A DNA stretch of 64,000 nt from Opitutaceae bacterium. Its GTDB lineage: Bacteria; Verrucomicrobiota; Verrucomicrobiia; Opitutales; Opitutaceae. The stretch is from NCBI GenBank assembly GCA_028688225.1, contig JAQTYQ010000002.1, forward strand, positions 124,001-188,000, given 5' to 3'. The stretch's first letter is position 1; every line of letters starts with the position of its first letter. The notes beneath the pieces are model-generated. The model made no database searches. It was not told the origin of the DNA and worked only from the letters and a program-made list of their open reading frames with translations. The translations under genes and the position numbers were made by a program. Of this stretch, positions 29,301 to 36,920 are shown in pieces.

Positions 29301-30020
29301 GATCAGCTGATAGAGCGTGCCCAGGCCGAAGAGCGGGCTCGTGGCGAAAAGGAAACAGGCCACCAGCGCGATCTTGCGGTAACGGCCGCGGTACACCGCG
29401 ATCGCTGCCATCGCGAAGATCTGCATCATGCTCAGCATGAGGATCGCCGGCATGAAGACCTCGTGCGGGTTGCGGCCGGTCAGCGACGCCATCCAGGCCA
29501 CGGTCAGCTCCGAGCCCGGCCGGATCTGCTGCAGGCCGTGCATGAACCAGTAGTGCTGCGTGTAATCGGAGCCCTCGAGCTGGGTCTGTTCCGGCAGCTC
29601 GTAGTAGCCGTGGTGCAGAAAACGGTCGGCGGCCAGGGAGTAGTTGGCCATGTCGTCGTTGGCGTAGGAGATCCAGCGGAAGCCGTAGAGGAACAGGGGC
29701 CAGCCGGTGTAGAGCAGGTAGGCCAGGGTGATGGCGAAAAACGGCCGGAGCTGGCGCCACGGCAGCTTGGGCCGGCGCCACCAGAAAATCGCGCCGGCAA
29801 ACACCGCCAGGCCCAGCGTGAGCCACGGGCCGGCGACCGCGAACGGCAGCCCCCACACGTTGAGGCGCGTGCCGATGACCAGCAGGAGCGCCAGGCCGGT
29901 CATCGGGGCGATGAACCAGCTCCAGAGCACGCCCAGCCGCGGACGCAGGAGGCTGATGACAGCCTGGCCGACGAAAGTGAGAAAAAGGAAAAGGGTGACG
30001 ACGAGGAGCAGGGCGATCAT
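26358..30020 (-). CDS. GT-C-like giant membrane protein with three DGW-type C-terminal repeats
   Basis: This 1220-residue protein has an N-terminal half of about twelve membrane segments with the acidic loop motif SYANDDMANYSLAADRFL, similar to the donor-binding loops of GT-C enzymes. The C-terminal third contains three copies of a domain different from that of its neighbours, each opened by GIxxDGWVxxxxxF (GIYEDGWVAEDAYF, GIDGDGWVGRQASF, GADTDGWVDRKIDF) and continuing into likely beta strands with LxVxxND. These could be carbohydrate-binding modules in the periplasm. A GTGAAA-type tract lies just upstream of the start. Function not established. Confidence 0.82.
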   Translation of the reverse strand: MIALLLVVTLFLFLTFVGQAVISLLRPRLGVLWSWFIAPMTGLALLLVIGTRLNVWGLPFAVAGPWLTLGLAVFAGAIFWWRRPKLPWRQLRPFFAITLAYLLYTGWPLFLYGFRWISYANDDMANYSLAADRFLHHGYYELPEQTQLEGSDYTQHYWFMHGLQQIRPGSELTVAWMASLTGRNPHEVFMPAILMLSMMQIFAMAAIAVYRGRYRKIALVACFLFATSPLFGLGTLYQLIAQVGGIANLLAAATVLFSTRYLSLRKLLLAGLLTCCLGILYPEVSPFIALGILIFAVRLRYTDMPHFGRYALFVAGVAGLTFVLLGTSTYEFINTLVMQSVGSAGLGAMAEINDQSGGLVLFPWTLVPSFVPMLFGLHAFGAVGFDPLISIQIAVGFILLGYLIWHAGRNLGEGAPVGYLAAVMIPLGFYLFFKGQDFGLFKLAMFAQPVTTLILAQGFARFLFDGRPKFRRWGRIALAVFFCCTMPNHVYYSYASLGTYGGGLTEVVDASRLGVRFTSPKNLVYDGIESDISNVVSAKMLSQYTKGIDTRFLSRSYMDNIANIAVLKFLRTPDPNLGPQARLIEKLALLRPLLPSEIMHGDVPDYRVMTIQAPLNNWTETSSRQIGYRDRLFVAIRTNLDHFNKQNRGDSWTVQHMYQYKLESQVKDRLVFIHSELGPHYYSSARFRAAFFQREPEPITHGRVYFHGSGRYNVFNIINPSSDLRLVVDFTRTPLGQSRSQLPAKAIVVGEQDYPLPFVGNGSARVFSPVIKPEYYENQAYIMVDFGEDPAPILKTKTGLMLLYGRNYNLDDRRLVGFVRDISVMTDEQYHALSRPTKISRFPEDLSKYPGLEYSGIYEDGWVAEDAYFKFGPSHPGQVLYFKGYVPETPAFKTEGVDLTVSINEKPTEIVHLKAGEFTLTRLIREPADITSISLHFSVTQAYGSNSAWARIYGRNDTRVKSAFVREISISDLSGFADFLRLANEQGERFELTGIDGDGWVGRQASFKAPAFSGFQVLKLDLEMPGWAALPANELKVYQNDLLVQTARAPRASYLSLNLPLLAGERSQIRLEADGEFALPNDPRRRAFFIKNISFENYSRTDLFARGWHRSGYLFGIHGADTDGWVDRKIDFSFPATSRFKQAYVELVRYPARTDLPLEVSVDGVPPTTRLLGLEKTERITVPLSAVRATTLALAAGRSYPLAAPDTRERSYRIVNIDFE

Positions 30021-30035
30021 GCCGGTGAAAGGAAA

Positions 30036-30070
30036 AAGAGAGTGAAAGTGAGAGTGAAAGTGAGAGAGGG
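30036..30070. repeat. GTGAAA/GTGAGA hexamer tract
   Basis: Hexamer-type repeat 16 bases upstream of the start codon of the minus-strand 1220-residue protein; the plus strand carries the GTGAAA/GTGAGA orientation. Confidence 0.75.
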
Positions 30071-30226
30071 CGCAAGCGCGGTGTCAGGGGGGCAATCCGG
30101 CTCCACCTTGGGGACTGAATGAGACCGGCGGCCGGGATGCTCGCTCAATCGCCAGACGGGTAGGGACGGACCGCTGGGCCGTCCATGCTTCCCGGCGTGC
30201 CCGGCGGTCACGCCCCGGATGCATGG

Positions 30227-30404
30227 GTAGGGGCACGCCCTGGCCTGATGGAGCTCGGTGCGATTCGATGATCCGGCCGGATCATCGAATCGCGCTTGCA
30301 CCGCTGCGGCGCGGGCTGGTCGCGCCTTGGATGAATGAAAGGCGCAGCCCCTCGACAGGCTCGGGGCCCTGAGCGAAGTCGAACGGGCAAGCCTGCGCCC
30401 CTAC
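30227..30404. repeat. Composite interspersed repeat in a 398-bp gap
   Basis: The gap 30021-30418 has no gene. It includes gtaggggcac at 30227 and gcgcccctac at 30395-30404 as possible ends, a 62-bp block (30344-30405) shared with 11048-11109, and a perfect palindrome in the middle. Confidence 0.7.
30260..30293. repeat. 34-bp perfect palindrome
   Basis: Two 17-base arms, gcgattcgatgatccgg and its exact reverse complement, with no spacer. The site lies in the gap between the 1220-residue protein and the GT9-GT2 fusion, both on the minus strand. There is no adjacent T run. Confidence 0.88.
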
Positions 30405-30418
30405 GTCTCCCTCTTTCC

Positions 30419-33400
30419 TTACCAGCGGATCCCGAGCGCGTGCAACCGTGCCGTCAGGGCCCCGTGAAAGCGGATGCGGCGGGCCCAGATATTGATTTTT
30501 TCCATGTCTTCCGCCCGCTCCTCGCCGTGAAACAAGGCGCGCACCCGGCGCATCTCCTCCGCCCCGGTCGTATGGATGGAGGCGCTGGTCTTCTGCTGCG
30601 GATGCACCCGGAAGCTGCCCAGGAAGTAAGGCAGCCGCACCACGCGCAATCCCGCCCGGGTGAAGCGCGCGAGCAGGTCCCAGTCGAGGGCGAACTGAAA
30701 GCTGGGGTCGACGCCGCCGACGCGATCCCACGCGCGTTTGCGCCAGTAGAGCGTCTCCTGCGGCACATAGTCGATCCATTCCAGTCCGCGTGGGTCGTGG
30801 CGCGGCATGATCCACCGGCCGGTCTCCCGGTCGAGCTCGTCGATGATGATGCGGTGGCCGTACACAACGTCGACCTGCGGATGGGTGGCGAAGTATTCGC
30901 CCACGTAGCGCAGTGCCCGCGGGTTGACGAAGTCGTCGGAATTGAGCCACGCCATGACGTCGTCCGGCCGGAGCCGGTCGGCGATTTTATCGAAACCGCG
31001 GCGGACGGCGTCGGCCTGGCCGCCGTCCTTCTCCGAAACCCAGGCGGTCAGCCGGCCGGCATAGCGGGCGATGATCTGGGGCGTCGGCTCGGGCGAGCCG
31101 CCATCCTGCACGACGTAGAGCAGCTTCGGGTACTGCTGGTTGAGCACGCTGAGCAGGGTGCTTTCGATGAAGGCCGGCTGGCCATAGGACGGCGTGACGA
31201 TCGCGATCTGCGGCAGACGTCCCTCGGGCAGCCGGGGCTTGGGGAACCGGTCCCAGCGGATCGGCTGCGGCGGGTAGTTTTGCAGGATGCCGATCTGCAT
31301 CCAGTATTCCTCGACCACCTTTTTGAACACCCAGTCGCTGAAGGGGCGCCACCATTTCAGGCGCACATGGGCGCCGGTGGCCGTCCAGAGCTTGTGCAGC
31401 CGCGCCGTCGGCGTGGTGGCGGCGGCAGCCAGTTGCTGGATGACGGCCTCCCGTTCCACGCAGGCGCGATGCAGCTGTTGAATGACGGCTTCCTTCTCGG
31501 CGAGGAGCCGGAGGTAGTGCTTGCTATGTTCCAGGGTGGCGAGGCCGGCAGAGTAGTTGGCCAGCGAATGGCGGGTTTCGCTGAGCGCATGCTCCAGGTT
31601 GCGGATATGCGTGTTCTGGTCGTGCAGGGCCTTGGCGTAATCCAGGGTGCCGGGCGGCAGCGCGGCAAAAAGCGCCTCGAGCCGGGTCTTCTCTCCCTGC
31701 AGCGCGACCAGCTGCGTGTCCCGCTGCGCGAGGCCGGCGTTCAACTCGGCGACGCCGGCATTCAGGTCGGCGACAATCTTCTGAAAGTCGCGGATATGCC
31801 CATCCAGCTTGAAAATCAGCGCCTCGCGCTCATTGCAAACGGCCTTCAGGCTGACGATTTCGGCATCCTTGACGTCGGCTTCCTGTTTGAGGTCGGCGAT
31901 CTCCGCGTCCTTGCTGGCGCATTCGGCTTCAAGTTCGGCCTTGATCGCCTCCATCTCGGTCTTGCGCTCCTCGGCGGCCCGCTTGAGGTCGGCGATCTCG
32001 GTATCCTTGACGTCGGTCTCCTGCTTGAGGTCGGCGATCTCCGCGTCCTTGCTGGCGCATTCGGCTTCAAGTTCGGCCTTGATCGCCTCCATCTCGGCCT
32101 TGCGCTCCTCGGCCGCCCGCTTGAGGTCGGCAATCTCGGCGTCCTTGCGGTCGGTTTCGTGCTTGAGCTCCTCGATCTTGTTCTGGCGGTCGAGGCGGTC
32201 GCGCTGAAGGGAACGGTAGAGCGGGGTCGCCGCTTCGATCAGCCGGAGGGTTTCGGGCGGAAGGTTGGCCACCTGGACCACCTCGTCGTAGTCCTGCGCT
32301 CCGCGGGTTAGGACGAGTTCAACCGCGCGCTGGACATCAGCCAGAACGATGGTTTTCACGCACGGCGCGTCGCCCCAATGGCAGTCCCAGGCGCAACCGA
32401 AGCAGGGCAGGGGTTGCACGACCGAGACGACCTGCCGCCCGACGGGGCGGAAGCGCGGCCAATAGCCGCCGGCAAAGATACCGATGGTCGGCCGGCCGAG
32501 GGCGGCGGCCAGGTGCATGGCGCCGGTGTCGTGGCCGACGTAAAGGCGGCTTTGCGCCAGGAGGGCGCCGAGCAGCGGCATCTCGCCGTCGCGGGTGAGG
32601 CAAACGGCCGGCCGGCTGGCGCCGGTCGCGATCTCCTCTAGCAGCGCGGCTTCACTGACGTGGCCCAGCAGGAGGACGGGCAATTTCTTTGCACGCTTAA
32701 GCCACGCGATGAGTTCAGCGAATCGCCTGGCTGGCCAGGCCTTGATCTCCACGTTGGCCAGACCGGCGGGATAAACGGCGGCAAATCCGCCCGGAGGCAG
32801 ATGGTGCGCGGCGAGGAAGGCGGCGGCCTTTTGCGCGGTTGCGGCCGGCACGGTCAGCGCCGGGCGGGTGGGCGGCGAGGAGCGGCCGATCAGCTGGTCG
32901 GCCAGGCGGTGGTTGCTTTCCCACTCCCGCTGCTGGTCGTCCACCGGCACCACCTCGGGGAAGGTCCCGGCCGCGTCGATGCCCAGTTCGAGCCGCAGGG
33001 CCGTGGCGAAGAGCGGATCGATCGGACGGCCGCCGAGCGCTACGCGCCGGGCCTTGGGGAAATGCGCCGCGATCGCCGCCTCCAGCCAGGTGCGGTTGAA
33101 GGTGGCGGCGACAATCAGGTCGGGCTCCAGTTTTTCCAATGCGGCCAGGAGCGCGGCCAGCTCCCGGTGGCAGGCGGCGGGTTTCTGGGTGAAGGGGTTG
33201 ATGTTCCCGACCTGCCAATGCACCCAGTCGGGAAACAGGGGGGCCAGCGACTCGTAGCCCGGGCGCACGAGCAGGGTGTGGCGCGCCTTCGGCCAGGCGG
33301 CCTGGAGCTGCGCCAGGGCCGACGAGAAGATGATCAGGTCGCCGAACGTGTCGGGCCGGATGTAGATGACGCTTTGAGGTGTCGCGGGCACGGAAAACGG

Positions 33401-33478
33401 TTGAGGAAACAGCGCGCCGATGAATTCGGCGAGCCTCTTTTGCAGGTCGCGCGGTGCCAGCCCGCATATTCTCACCAC
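30419..33478 (-). CDS. GT9-coiled coil-GT2 bifunctional glycosyltransferase fusion
   Basis: This 1019-residue protein has three parts. Residues about 1-395 resemble heptosyltransferase-type GT9 enzymes (YIRPDTFGDLIIFSSAL, GHDTGAMHLAAALGRP, and a LPCFGCAWDCHWGD cysteine cluster). Residues about 415-700 are highly charged and helical, with KDAEIADLK units; two 46-residue copies are nearly identical. Residues about 755-1019 are a GT2 domain (IAIVTPSYGQPAFIESTLL, acidic AWLNSDDF near 844). I infer that the coiled coil tethers the two catalytic domains or fixes a spacing between them. It probably adds two different sugars to the nascent glycan at the cytoplasmic membrane face. Substrates unknown. 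Confidence 0.9.
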   Translation of the reverse strand: MVRICGLAPRDLQKRLAEFIGALFPQPFSVPATPQSVIYIRPDTFGDLIIFSSALAQLQAAWPKARHTLLVRPGYESLAPLFPDWVHWQVGNINPFTQKPAACHRELAALLAALEKLEPDLIVAATFNRTWLEAAIAAHFPKARRVALGGRPIDPLFATALRLELGIDAAGTFPEVVPVDDQQREWESNHRLADQLIGRSSPPTRPALTVPAATAQKAAAFLAAHHLPPGGFAAVYPAGLANVEIKAWPARRFAELIAWLKRAKKLPVLLLGHVSEAALLEEIATGASRPAVCLTRDGEMPLLGALLAQSRLYVGHDTGAMHLAAALGRPTIGIFAGGYWPRFRPVGRQVVSVVQPLPCFGCAWDCHWGDAPCVKTIVLADVQRAVELVLTRGAQDYDEVVQVANLPPETLRLIEAATPLYRSLQRDRLDRQNKIEELKHETDRKDAEIADLKRAAEERKAEMEAIKAELEAECASKDAEIADLKQETDVKDTEIADLKRAAEERKTEMEAIKAELEAECASKDAEIADLKQEADVKDAEIVSLKAVCNEREALIFKLDGHIRDFQKIVADLNAGVAELNAGLAQRDTQLVALQGEKTRLEALFAALPPGTLDYAKALHDQNTHIRNLEHALSETRHSLANYSAGLATLEHSKHYLRLLAEKEAVIQQLHRACVEREAVIQQLAAAATTPTARLHKLWTATGAHVRLKWWRPFSDWVFKKVVEEYWMQIGILQNYPPQPIRWDRFPKPRLPEGRLPQIAIVTPSYGQPAFIESTLLSVLNQQYPKLLYVVQDGGSPEPTPQIIARYAGRLTAWVSEKDGGQADAVRRGFDKIADRLRPDDVMAWLNSDDFVNPRALRYVGEYFATHPQVDVVYGHRIIIDELDRETGRWIMPRHDPRGLEWIDYVPQETLYWRKRAWDRVGGVDPSFQFALDWDLLARFTRAGLRVVRLPYFLGSFRVHPQQKTSASIHTTGAEEMRRVRALFHGEERAEDMEKINIWARRIRFHGALTARLHALGIRW
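31871..32146. repeat. Tandem 138-bp intragenic repeat
   Basis: Two adjacent 138-bp units (31871-32008, 32009-32146) are nearly identical at DNA level and encode 46 residues each of the coiled coil in the GT9-GT2 fusion. The unit is a multiple of three but not of the 21-base heptad, so copy changes would keep frame yet shift heptad phase. Confidence 0.9.
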
Positions 33479-33505
33479 TCTGCGATGAACACCCGCCCTG
33501 CCTGA

Positions 33506-33904
33506 TTACGGCGACCCGGAAGGCACACGGGGTATCCGCAGTTTCAGGCGCGGAAACCAGCGGCTGAAATCCTGGGGATTGCGGGTGACAAGGCCGGTAC
33601 GGTTCGCTGCGAATCCGCCAATGAGCATGTCGGCAATGGGGCGCTTGGCCGCTCGCGCCTGGCGCTTGGCGACAATGTAGGCGTTCCAAGCGGTGCAAGC
33701 CTGCTCCGTGTCGGCCGCCGTCCATGGTTCCTCATGGGAAATGCCTGCTTGATCCAGGAAGCGCTTCTGCTCCGGCAGATCGCCGGCGAACGTGTGCCGA
33801 CGCCCCCCTTGATTCGAGCGGACGATCCCCGGGTGCGACCGGATTTCTAACGCCGGCCCTGCCGTCACTGGTTCATCCATTCCCAGGCCGGCCCGGCCGG
33901 TCAC
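33506..33904 (-). pseudogene. Truncated PIN-domain (VapC-like) toxin
   Basis: The last about 85 residues fit the C-terminal half of a PIN domain: RPIADMLIGGFAANRTGLVTRN (acidic residue in IADMLIGG) and DFSRWFPRLKLRIP. The first about 40 residues do not show the N-terminal MxxLDTNxL motif, so the nuclease is probably inactive or missing its start. A GTG at 33904 overlaps the stop of the pyruvyl-transferase gene by four bases, but this may be fortuitous. No antitoxin was found next to it. I read it as a decayed TA remnant inside the glycan operon. Confidence 0.5.
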
Positions 33905-34971
33905 GGTTCAGCCGTTGGCCGGCGAATTCCGCATTCGTCAAAGAAGGCGTGGCACGCCGCCCGGGCGTCCGCGGCCAGCCGGTGCAACGCCGCCAGCGGG
34001 GCAGGCTGAGCTAATTCAAGGGCGCCACTGAAACTTGCCGCAATAGCCAGGTCCTGCACCCGGTGCAACGGAATCTGCTGCAACAGACCCTTGAGTTTGA
34101 GGCTCCGCGCAAAGACCGAGACGGCGGCGCCCCGCCAGGCGGCGGCGAGAGCGGAATGATAGCGGGTGGTCAGGCAGGCCCGCAGGCGATCATAGGGTTG
34201 AATGAAGGCCGCTAGTTTCCCTTGCGCATAATCAGGCAGGCAAAGGCGGAGCGCGGCGTGTTCGGCGACGCTGAACTCCTGCCAGAGCAGCATCTCGGAC
34301 ACGGCCAACGGGCGCACCTCCTGGGCGATCCATAACAGACGCCGGCCGGCAGGTTGGGAGAGAAGGAATTGACTGAGGGCGTCGCGGGATAATTGCGCCG
34401 ACTTCTCCACGTGCAGCACCAGACCGTCGAGGTGCTCGATTGCGGCCGGGGCGGGCTGATCCTGGAAATAAGCATGGGCAAGATCCGCCGCCGGGAAAAT
34501 GCGCGCCTGCGCCCGGGTCTGCTGTAGCAGTTCGGCGGAAAGCGGATCGCGCGTCCAGATGCCGGCGGCCCGCTCCAGGATGAAGCGCGTCTGCGGCATG
34601 GCCATGGCCTCCGCCTCGTCCACCCCCACGCCCAAAAAGTAGGCCGGCACCGCTGCCGCTTCCGCATCGGTCAGATCGGCGACGATGTGATCAAGCAGGT
34701 AGGGTCCCACGCAGCATTGAAACGGGGTGTCGCCCAGCCCCAGCCACACGTCGGCTTCGCTGATCAACTGCCGCCGGACCATCGGGTCCGCCGGATGCCA
34801 TTCCACCTGGGGGAAACGCTGCTGCATGGGGGCCGCCGCGCGCGGGATGCAGCAGGTGAGCCGCGCGCGGGCGCCGGTGCGCGCCAGCTCGCCCAGAAAT
34901 CCCGCCAACATCCAGTCGTCCCCGATGTTGCCGGCACCGTAGATATCGAGACCAATATGGAGATGCAGCAT
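33901..34971 (-). CDS. Polysaccharide pyruvyl transferase family protein
   Basis: This 356-residue protein begins MLHLHIGLDIYGAGNIGDDWMLAGF, the GxGNxGD entry of the polysaccharide pyruvyl-transferase (CsaB/WcaK-like) family, and has a later TTRYHSALAAAWRGAAVSV stretch corresponding to the conserved RxH/AxxxG region. Enzymes of this family attach a pyruvate ketal to sugars in capsules, teichoic acids and exopolysaccharides. The start at 34971 matches the family N-terminus; an upstream GTG at 35022 would extend it by 17 residues. The wzt gene (35034-36392) lies just upstream on the same strand, fitting a polymer-decorating role before export. Confidence 0.8.
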   Translation of the reverse strand: MLHLHIGLDIYGAGNIGDDWMLAGFLGELARTGARARLTCCIPRAAAPMQQRFPQVEWHPADPMVRRQLISEADVWLGLGDTPFQCCVGPYLLDHIVADLTDAEAAAVPAYFLGVGVDEAEAMAMPQTRFILERAAGIWTRDPLSAELLQQTRAQARIFPAADLAHAYFQDQPAPAAIEHLDGLVLHVEKSAQLSRDALSQFLLSQPAGRRLLWIAQEVRPLAVSEMLLWQEFSVAEHAALRLCLPDYAQGKLAAFIQPYDRLRACLTTRYHSALAAAWRGAAVSVFARSLKLKGLLQQIPLHRVQDLAIAASFSGALELAQPAPLAALHRLAADARAACHAFFDECGIRRPTAEP

Positions 34972-35033
34972 CGTGATGCGATAGCGCGGAGCATTCTGTT
35001 GGTCGGGTTGGCGCCGGCACAAGCCTTCCCGCG

Positions 35034-36392
35034 CTAACCAACGACCGCCACCTCCATCGGCAGCCGGGCGATGCCATAAAATGGCCAGGTTCCGACGGCA
35101 TCATACCTCACTTCAATCGGACCCAGGCCTTCATGCCGGTCTTGGACAAAACCGTGATTGGGGCCGTCCAGGGAGGGTTCGGAACAGCCAAGGCTGAACG
35201 TGTACGGTCCGGGCTGGACGGCCATGGTCAATCTGAAGGTCAGGATGCGCTCCTCCCCGGCCTGGAAGGAGTGCAGGGGCGTGTGCAGCTGGCGGGTGCC
35301 GGCGGCAAAGACCACGTTGTTCATGCGGTCAAAGAGATGCAGGCCGGCGGAGGGATCAGGAATTTCGCGGTTGGCCCTGAGCAGCAGATGGATCTGCACC
35401 GTCTGCAGCATCTCCACGCTCAGCGAGTGCAGGCCGCACTCGTTGACAAAGCATGCGGCGGCAACCTCCAGCTCGTGGATGCCGTGCCGCGACCGGGCCT
35501 TGGGCAGGATGTTGTGGGCCAGGATCTCCGCCTTCAACTCGGTCAGCGCCGGCGCCGGGGGAGGCGCGACGGTCCGGCGGGCCGCATTCGCCGCGGGCGC
35601 CGCTGCACCTGAGGAAATCGCATAGTAGCGGCTCGCCGCCTCCTCGGGCGGACCCGCAAACACCACGGCGCCTTCCTTCAGCAGCAGGGCCCGGTCGCAG
35701 AGGTTTTGCACCGCCCCGATGTCGTGGGAAACAAACAACAGCGACGTGCCGTCGGCCAGCATCGCCCGGATGCGCGCAAAACATTTCTGCTGGAAGAACA
35801 CGTCGCCCACGCTCAGGGCCTCGTCGACAATGAGAATGTCGGGCTGGGTGGCGGTGGCGACGGCGAAGGCCAGCCGGACCATCATGCCGTTGGAATAGGT
35901 CTTGACCGGCTGCTCGATGAAGTCGCCAATGTCGGCGAACGCGGCGATCTCGTCGAACCGGGACTCGATTTCCCTCATGGTGAAGCCGACGATGGAGCCG
36001 CTAATGAAGACGTTTTCCCGGCCGGTGAAGTCGGGGTTGAAGCCCGAGCCGAGTTCCAGCAGCGCCGAGACGCGCCCGTTGACGGCCACCCGGCCGCCGG
36101 TCGGCGTCAACGTGCCGGCGATCAATTGCAGCAGCGTGCTTTTGCCGGAGCCGTTGCGGCCGATGATGCCGGTGGCCTCGCCGCGACGCACGGTGAAGGA
36201 GACATCGCGGAGCGCGTAGAAATCGCGGTAGCCGCGGGCGGCGCGCCCCGCCAGCGCCCGGTAGGGTGCCGAAGCCTGCGGGAAGACCCGGGCCGCGGTC
36301 TCCAGCAGCGGGCTCTTCAGGCGGGCCGACGGGTGCTCCCAGATCCGGTAGGCCTTGGTGAGGTTTTCGACGGTGATGATGGCGTCACTCAT
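35034..36392 (-). CDS. wzt: ABC transporter ATP-binding protein, Wzt-type with C-terminal glycan-binding domain
   Basis: This 452-residue protein has Walker A GRNGSGKST (78-86), signature TYSNGMMVRLA (165-175), Walker B DILIVDE (185-191) and the switch His region SLLFVSHD. About 185 further residues form a C-terminal beta domain (HGIHELEVAAACF, GEERILTFRLTM), as in Wzt proteins that recognise the finished O-polysaccharide end. With Wzm (36921-37730) it exports undecaprenyl-linked glycan across the inner membrane. The ATG at 36392 is preferred; the frame continues upstream only through the pyrimidine/purine hexamer tract, giving an artificial Ser-Leu repeat. Confidence 0.95.
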   Translation of the reverse strand: MSDAIITVENLTKAYRIWEHPSARLKSPLLETAARVFPQASAPYRALAGRAARGYRDFYALRDVSFTVRRGEATGIIGRNGSGKSTLLQLIAGTLTPTGGRVAVNGRVSALLELGSGFNPDFTGRENVFISGSIVGFTMREIESRFDEIAAFADIGDFIEQPVKTYSNGMMVRLAFAVATATQPDILIVDEALSVGDVFFQQKCFARIRAMLADGTSLLFVSHDIGAVQNLCDRALLLKEGAVVFAGPPEEAASRYYAISSGAAAPAANAARRTVAPPPAPALTELKAEILAHNILPKARSRHGIHELEVAAACFVNECGLHSLSVEMLQTVQIHLLLRANREIPDPSAGLHLFDRMNNVVFAAGTRQLHTPLHSFQAGEERILTFRLTMAVQPGPYTFSLGCSEPSLDGPNHGFVQDRHEGLGPIEVRYDAVGTWPFYGIARLPMEVAVVG

Positions 36393-36395
36393 GAG

Positions 36396-36476
36396 GGAGA
36401 GTGAAAGTGAAAGTGAAAGTGAGAGTGAAAGTGAAAGGGAAGTGAGGATGAAAGTGAGAGTGAGGGTGAAAGTGAG
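36396..36476. repeat. Long GTGAAA/GTGAGA hexamer tract upstream of wzt
   Basis: The longest tract in the window, about 80 bp of nearly pure gtgaaa/gtgaga hexamers ending a few bases from the wzt start codon. It fills the gap between wzt and the S23-like gene, both on the minus strand. Confidence 0.85.
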
Positions 36477-36499
36477 ACCCAAGGTGGCGATCGCCACAA

Positions 36500-36865
36500 T
36501 CATCCGTCGCTCCGGAGGGTTTTGATGCTGGCCGAGAGTATCCCGATGGTCTCACCACACAAGGCGACACGTTTGGCAATGACATCGGCGGGCAACCAGT
36601 GTTTGAGACGTTGATAACGGCCAGCGGTCTCTTGCGCAGATCCGCGCGAAATAACTAGAAAGTGCGCGAAATCCCGCTGAGATTCGCGACCATAGCCTTC
36701 TTCCATATTCGATGCGACGGAATCGGCACTGGCATATTGTTGCGAGATGAGCCGGTAAAGTGCCGGGCTTTTGAGGAGTGGCTCAAGATCGGCGACGACG
36801 TGGTCAAACAGCTCCAACGCTTTCTGGTAGGCGCCAAAGCTTTTCAGTTTATCACGCTCCGGCAT
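36500..36865 (-). CDS. S23/IVP-type four-helix-bundle protein
   Basis: This 121-residue protein is helical throughout, with YQKALELFDHVVADLEPLL and SNMEEGYGRESQRDFAHFL, the pattern of the 23S rRNA intervening-sequence (S23/IVP) family. About four fifths of its residues match the second copy at 44437-44802. Both copies lie among glycan genes and are flanked by hexamer tracts. No rRNA or reverse transcriptase is nearby. The family forms pentameric barrels and is found in diverse mobile contexts; its role here is unknown. Its start codon follows a purine-rich stretch that can act as a ribosome-binding site. Confidence 0.9.
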   Translation of the reverse strand: MPERDKLKSFGAYQKALELFDHVVADLEPLLKSPALYRLISQQYASADSVASNMEEGYGRESQRDFAHFLVISRGSAQETAGRYQRLKHWLPADVIAKRVALCGETIGILSASIKTLRSDG

Positions 36866-36871
36866 AACTCC

Positions 36872-36920
36872 TCTCTTTCACCCTGATTTTCACCTTCACT
36901 TTCACTTTCACTTTCACCCC
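36872..36920. repeat. GTGAAA hexamer tract between S23-like gene and wzm
   Basis: On the minus strand it reads GTGAAA-type up to the S23-like ATG and ends with a GAGAGGAG-type sequence, so it may also supply the ribosome-binding site of that gene. It fills the whole gap to the wzm stop. Confidence 0.8.

Noticed and set aside
26325-30122. Plus-strand open frame of about 1265 codons opposite the 1220-residue membrane protein
   Set aside because: High GC with few stops on the opposite strand explains it; the translation is charged and without domains, while the minus strand has membrane helices and clear motifs.
30335-32311. Plus-strand frame of 658 codons with repeated leucine-rich-like units
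   Set aside because: The units are the reverse complement of the coiled-coil repeat in the GT9-GT2 gene.
36396-36476. Hexamer tract as a CRISPR array
   Set aside because: Units are six bases with no spacers, and no cas genes are present.
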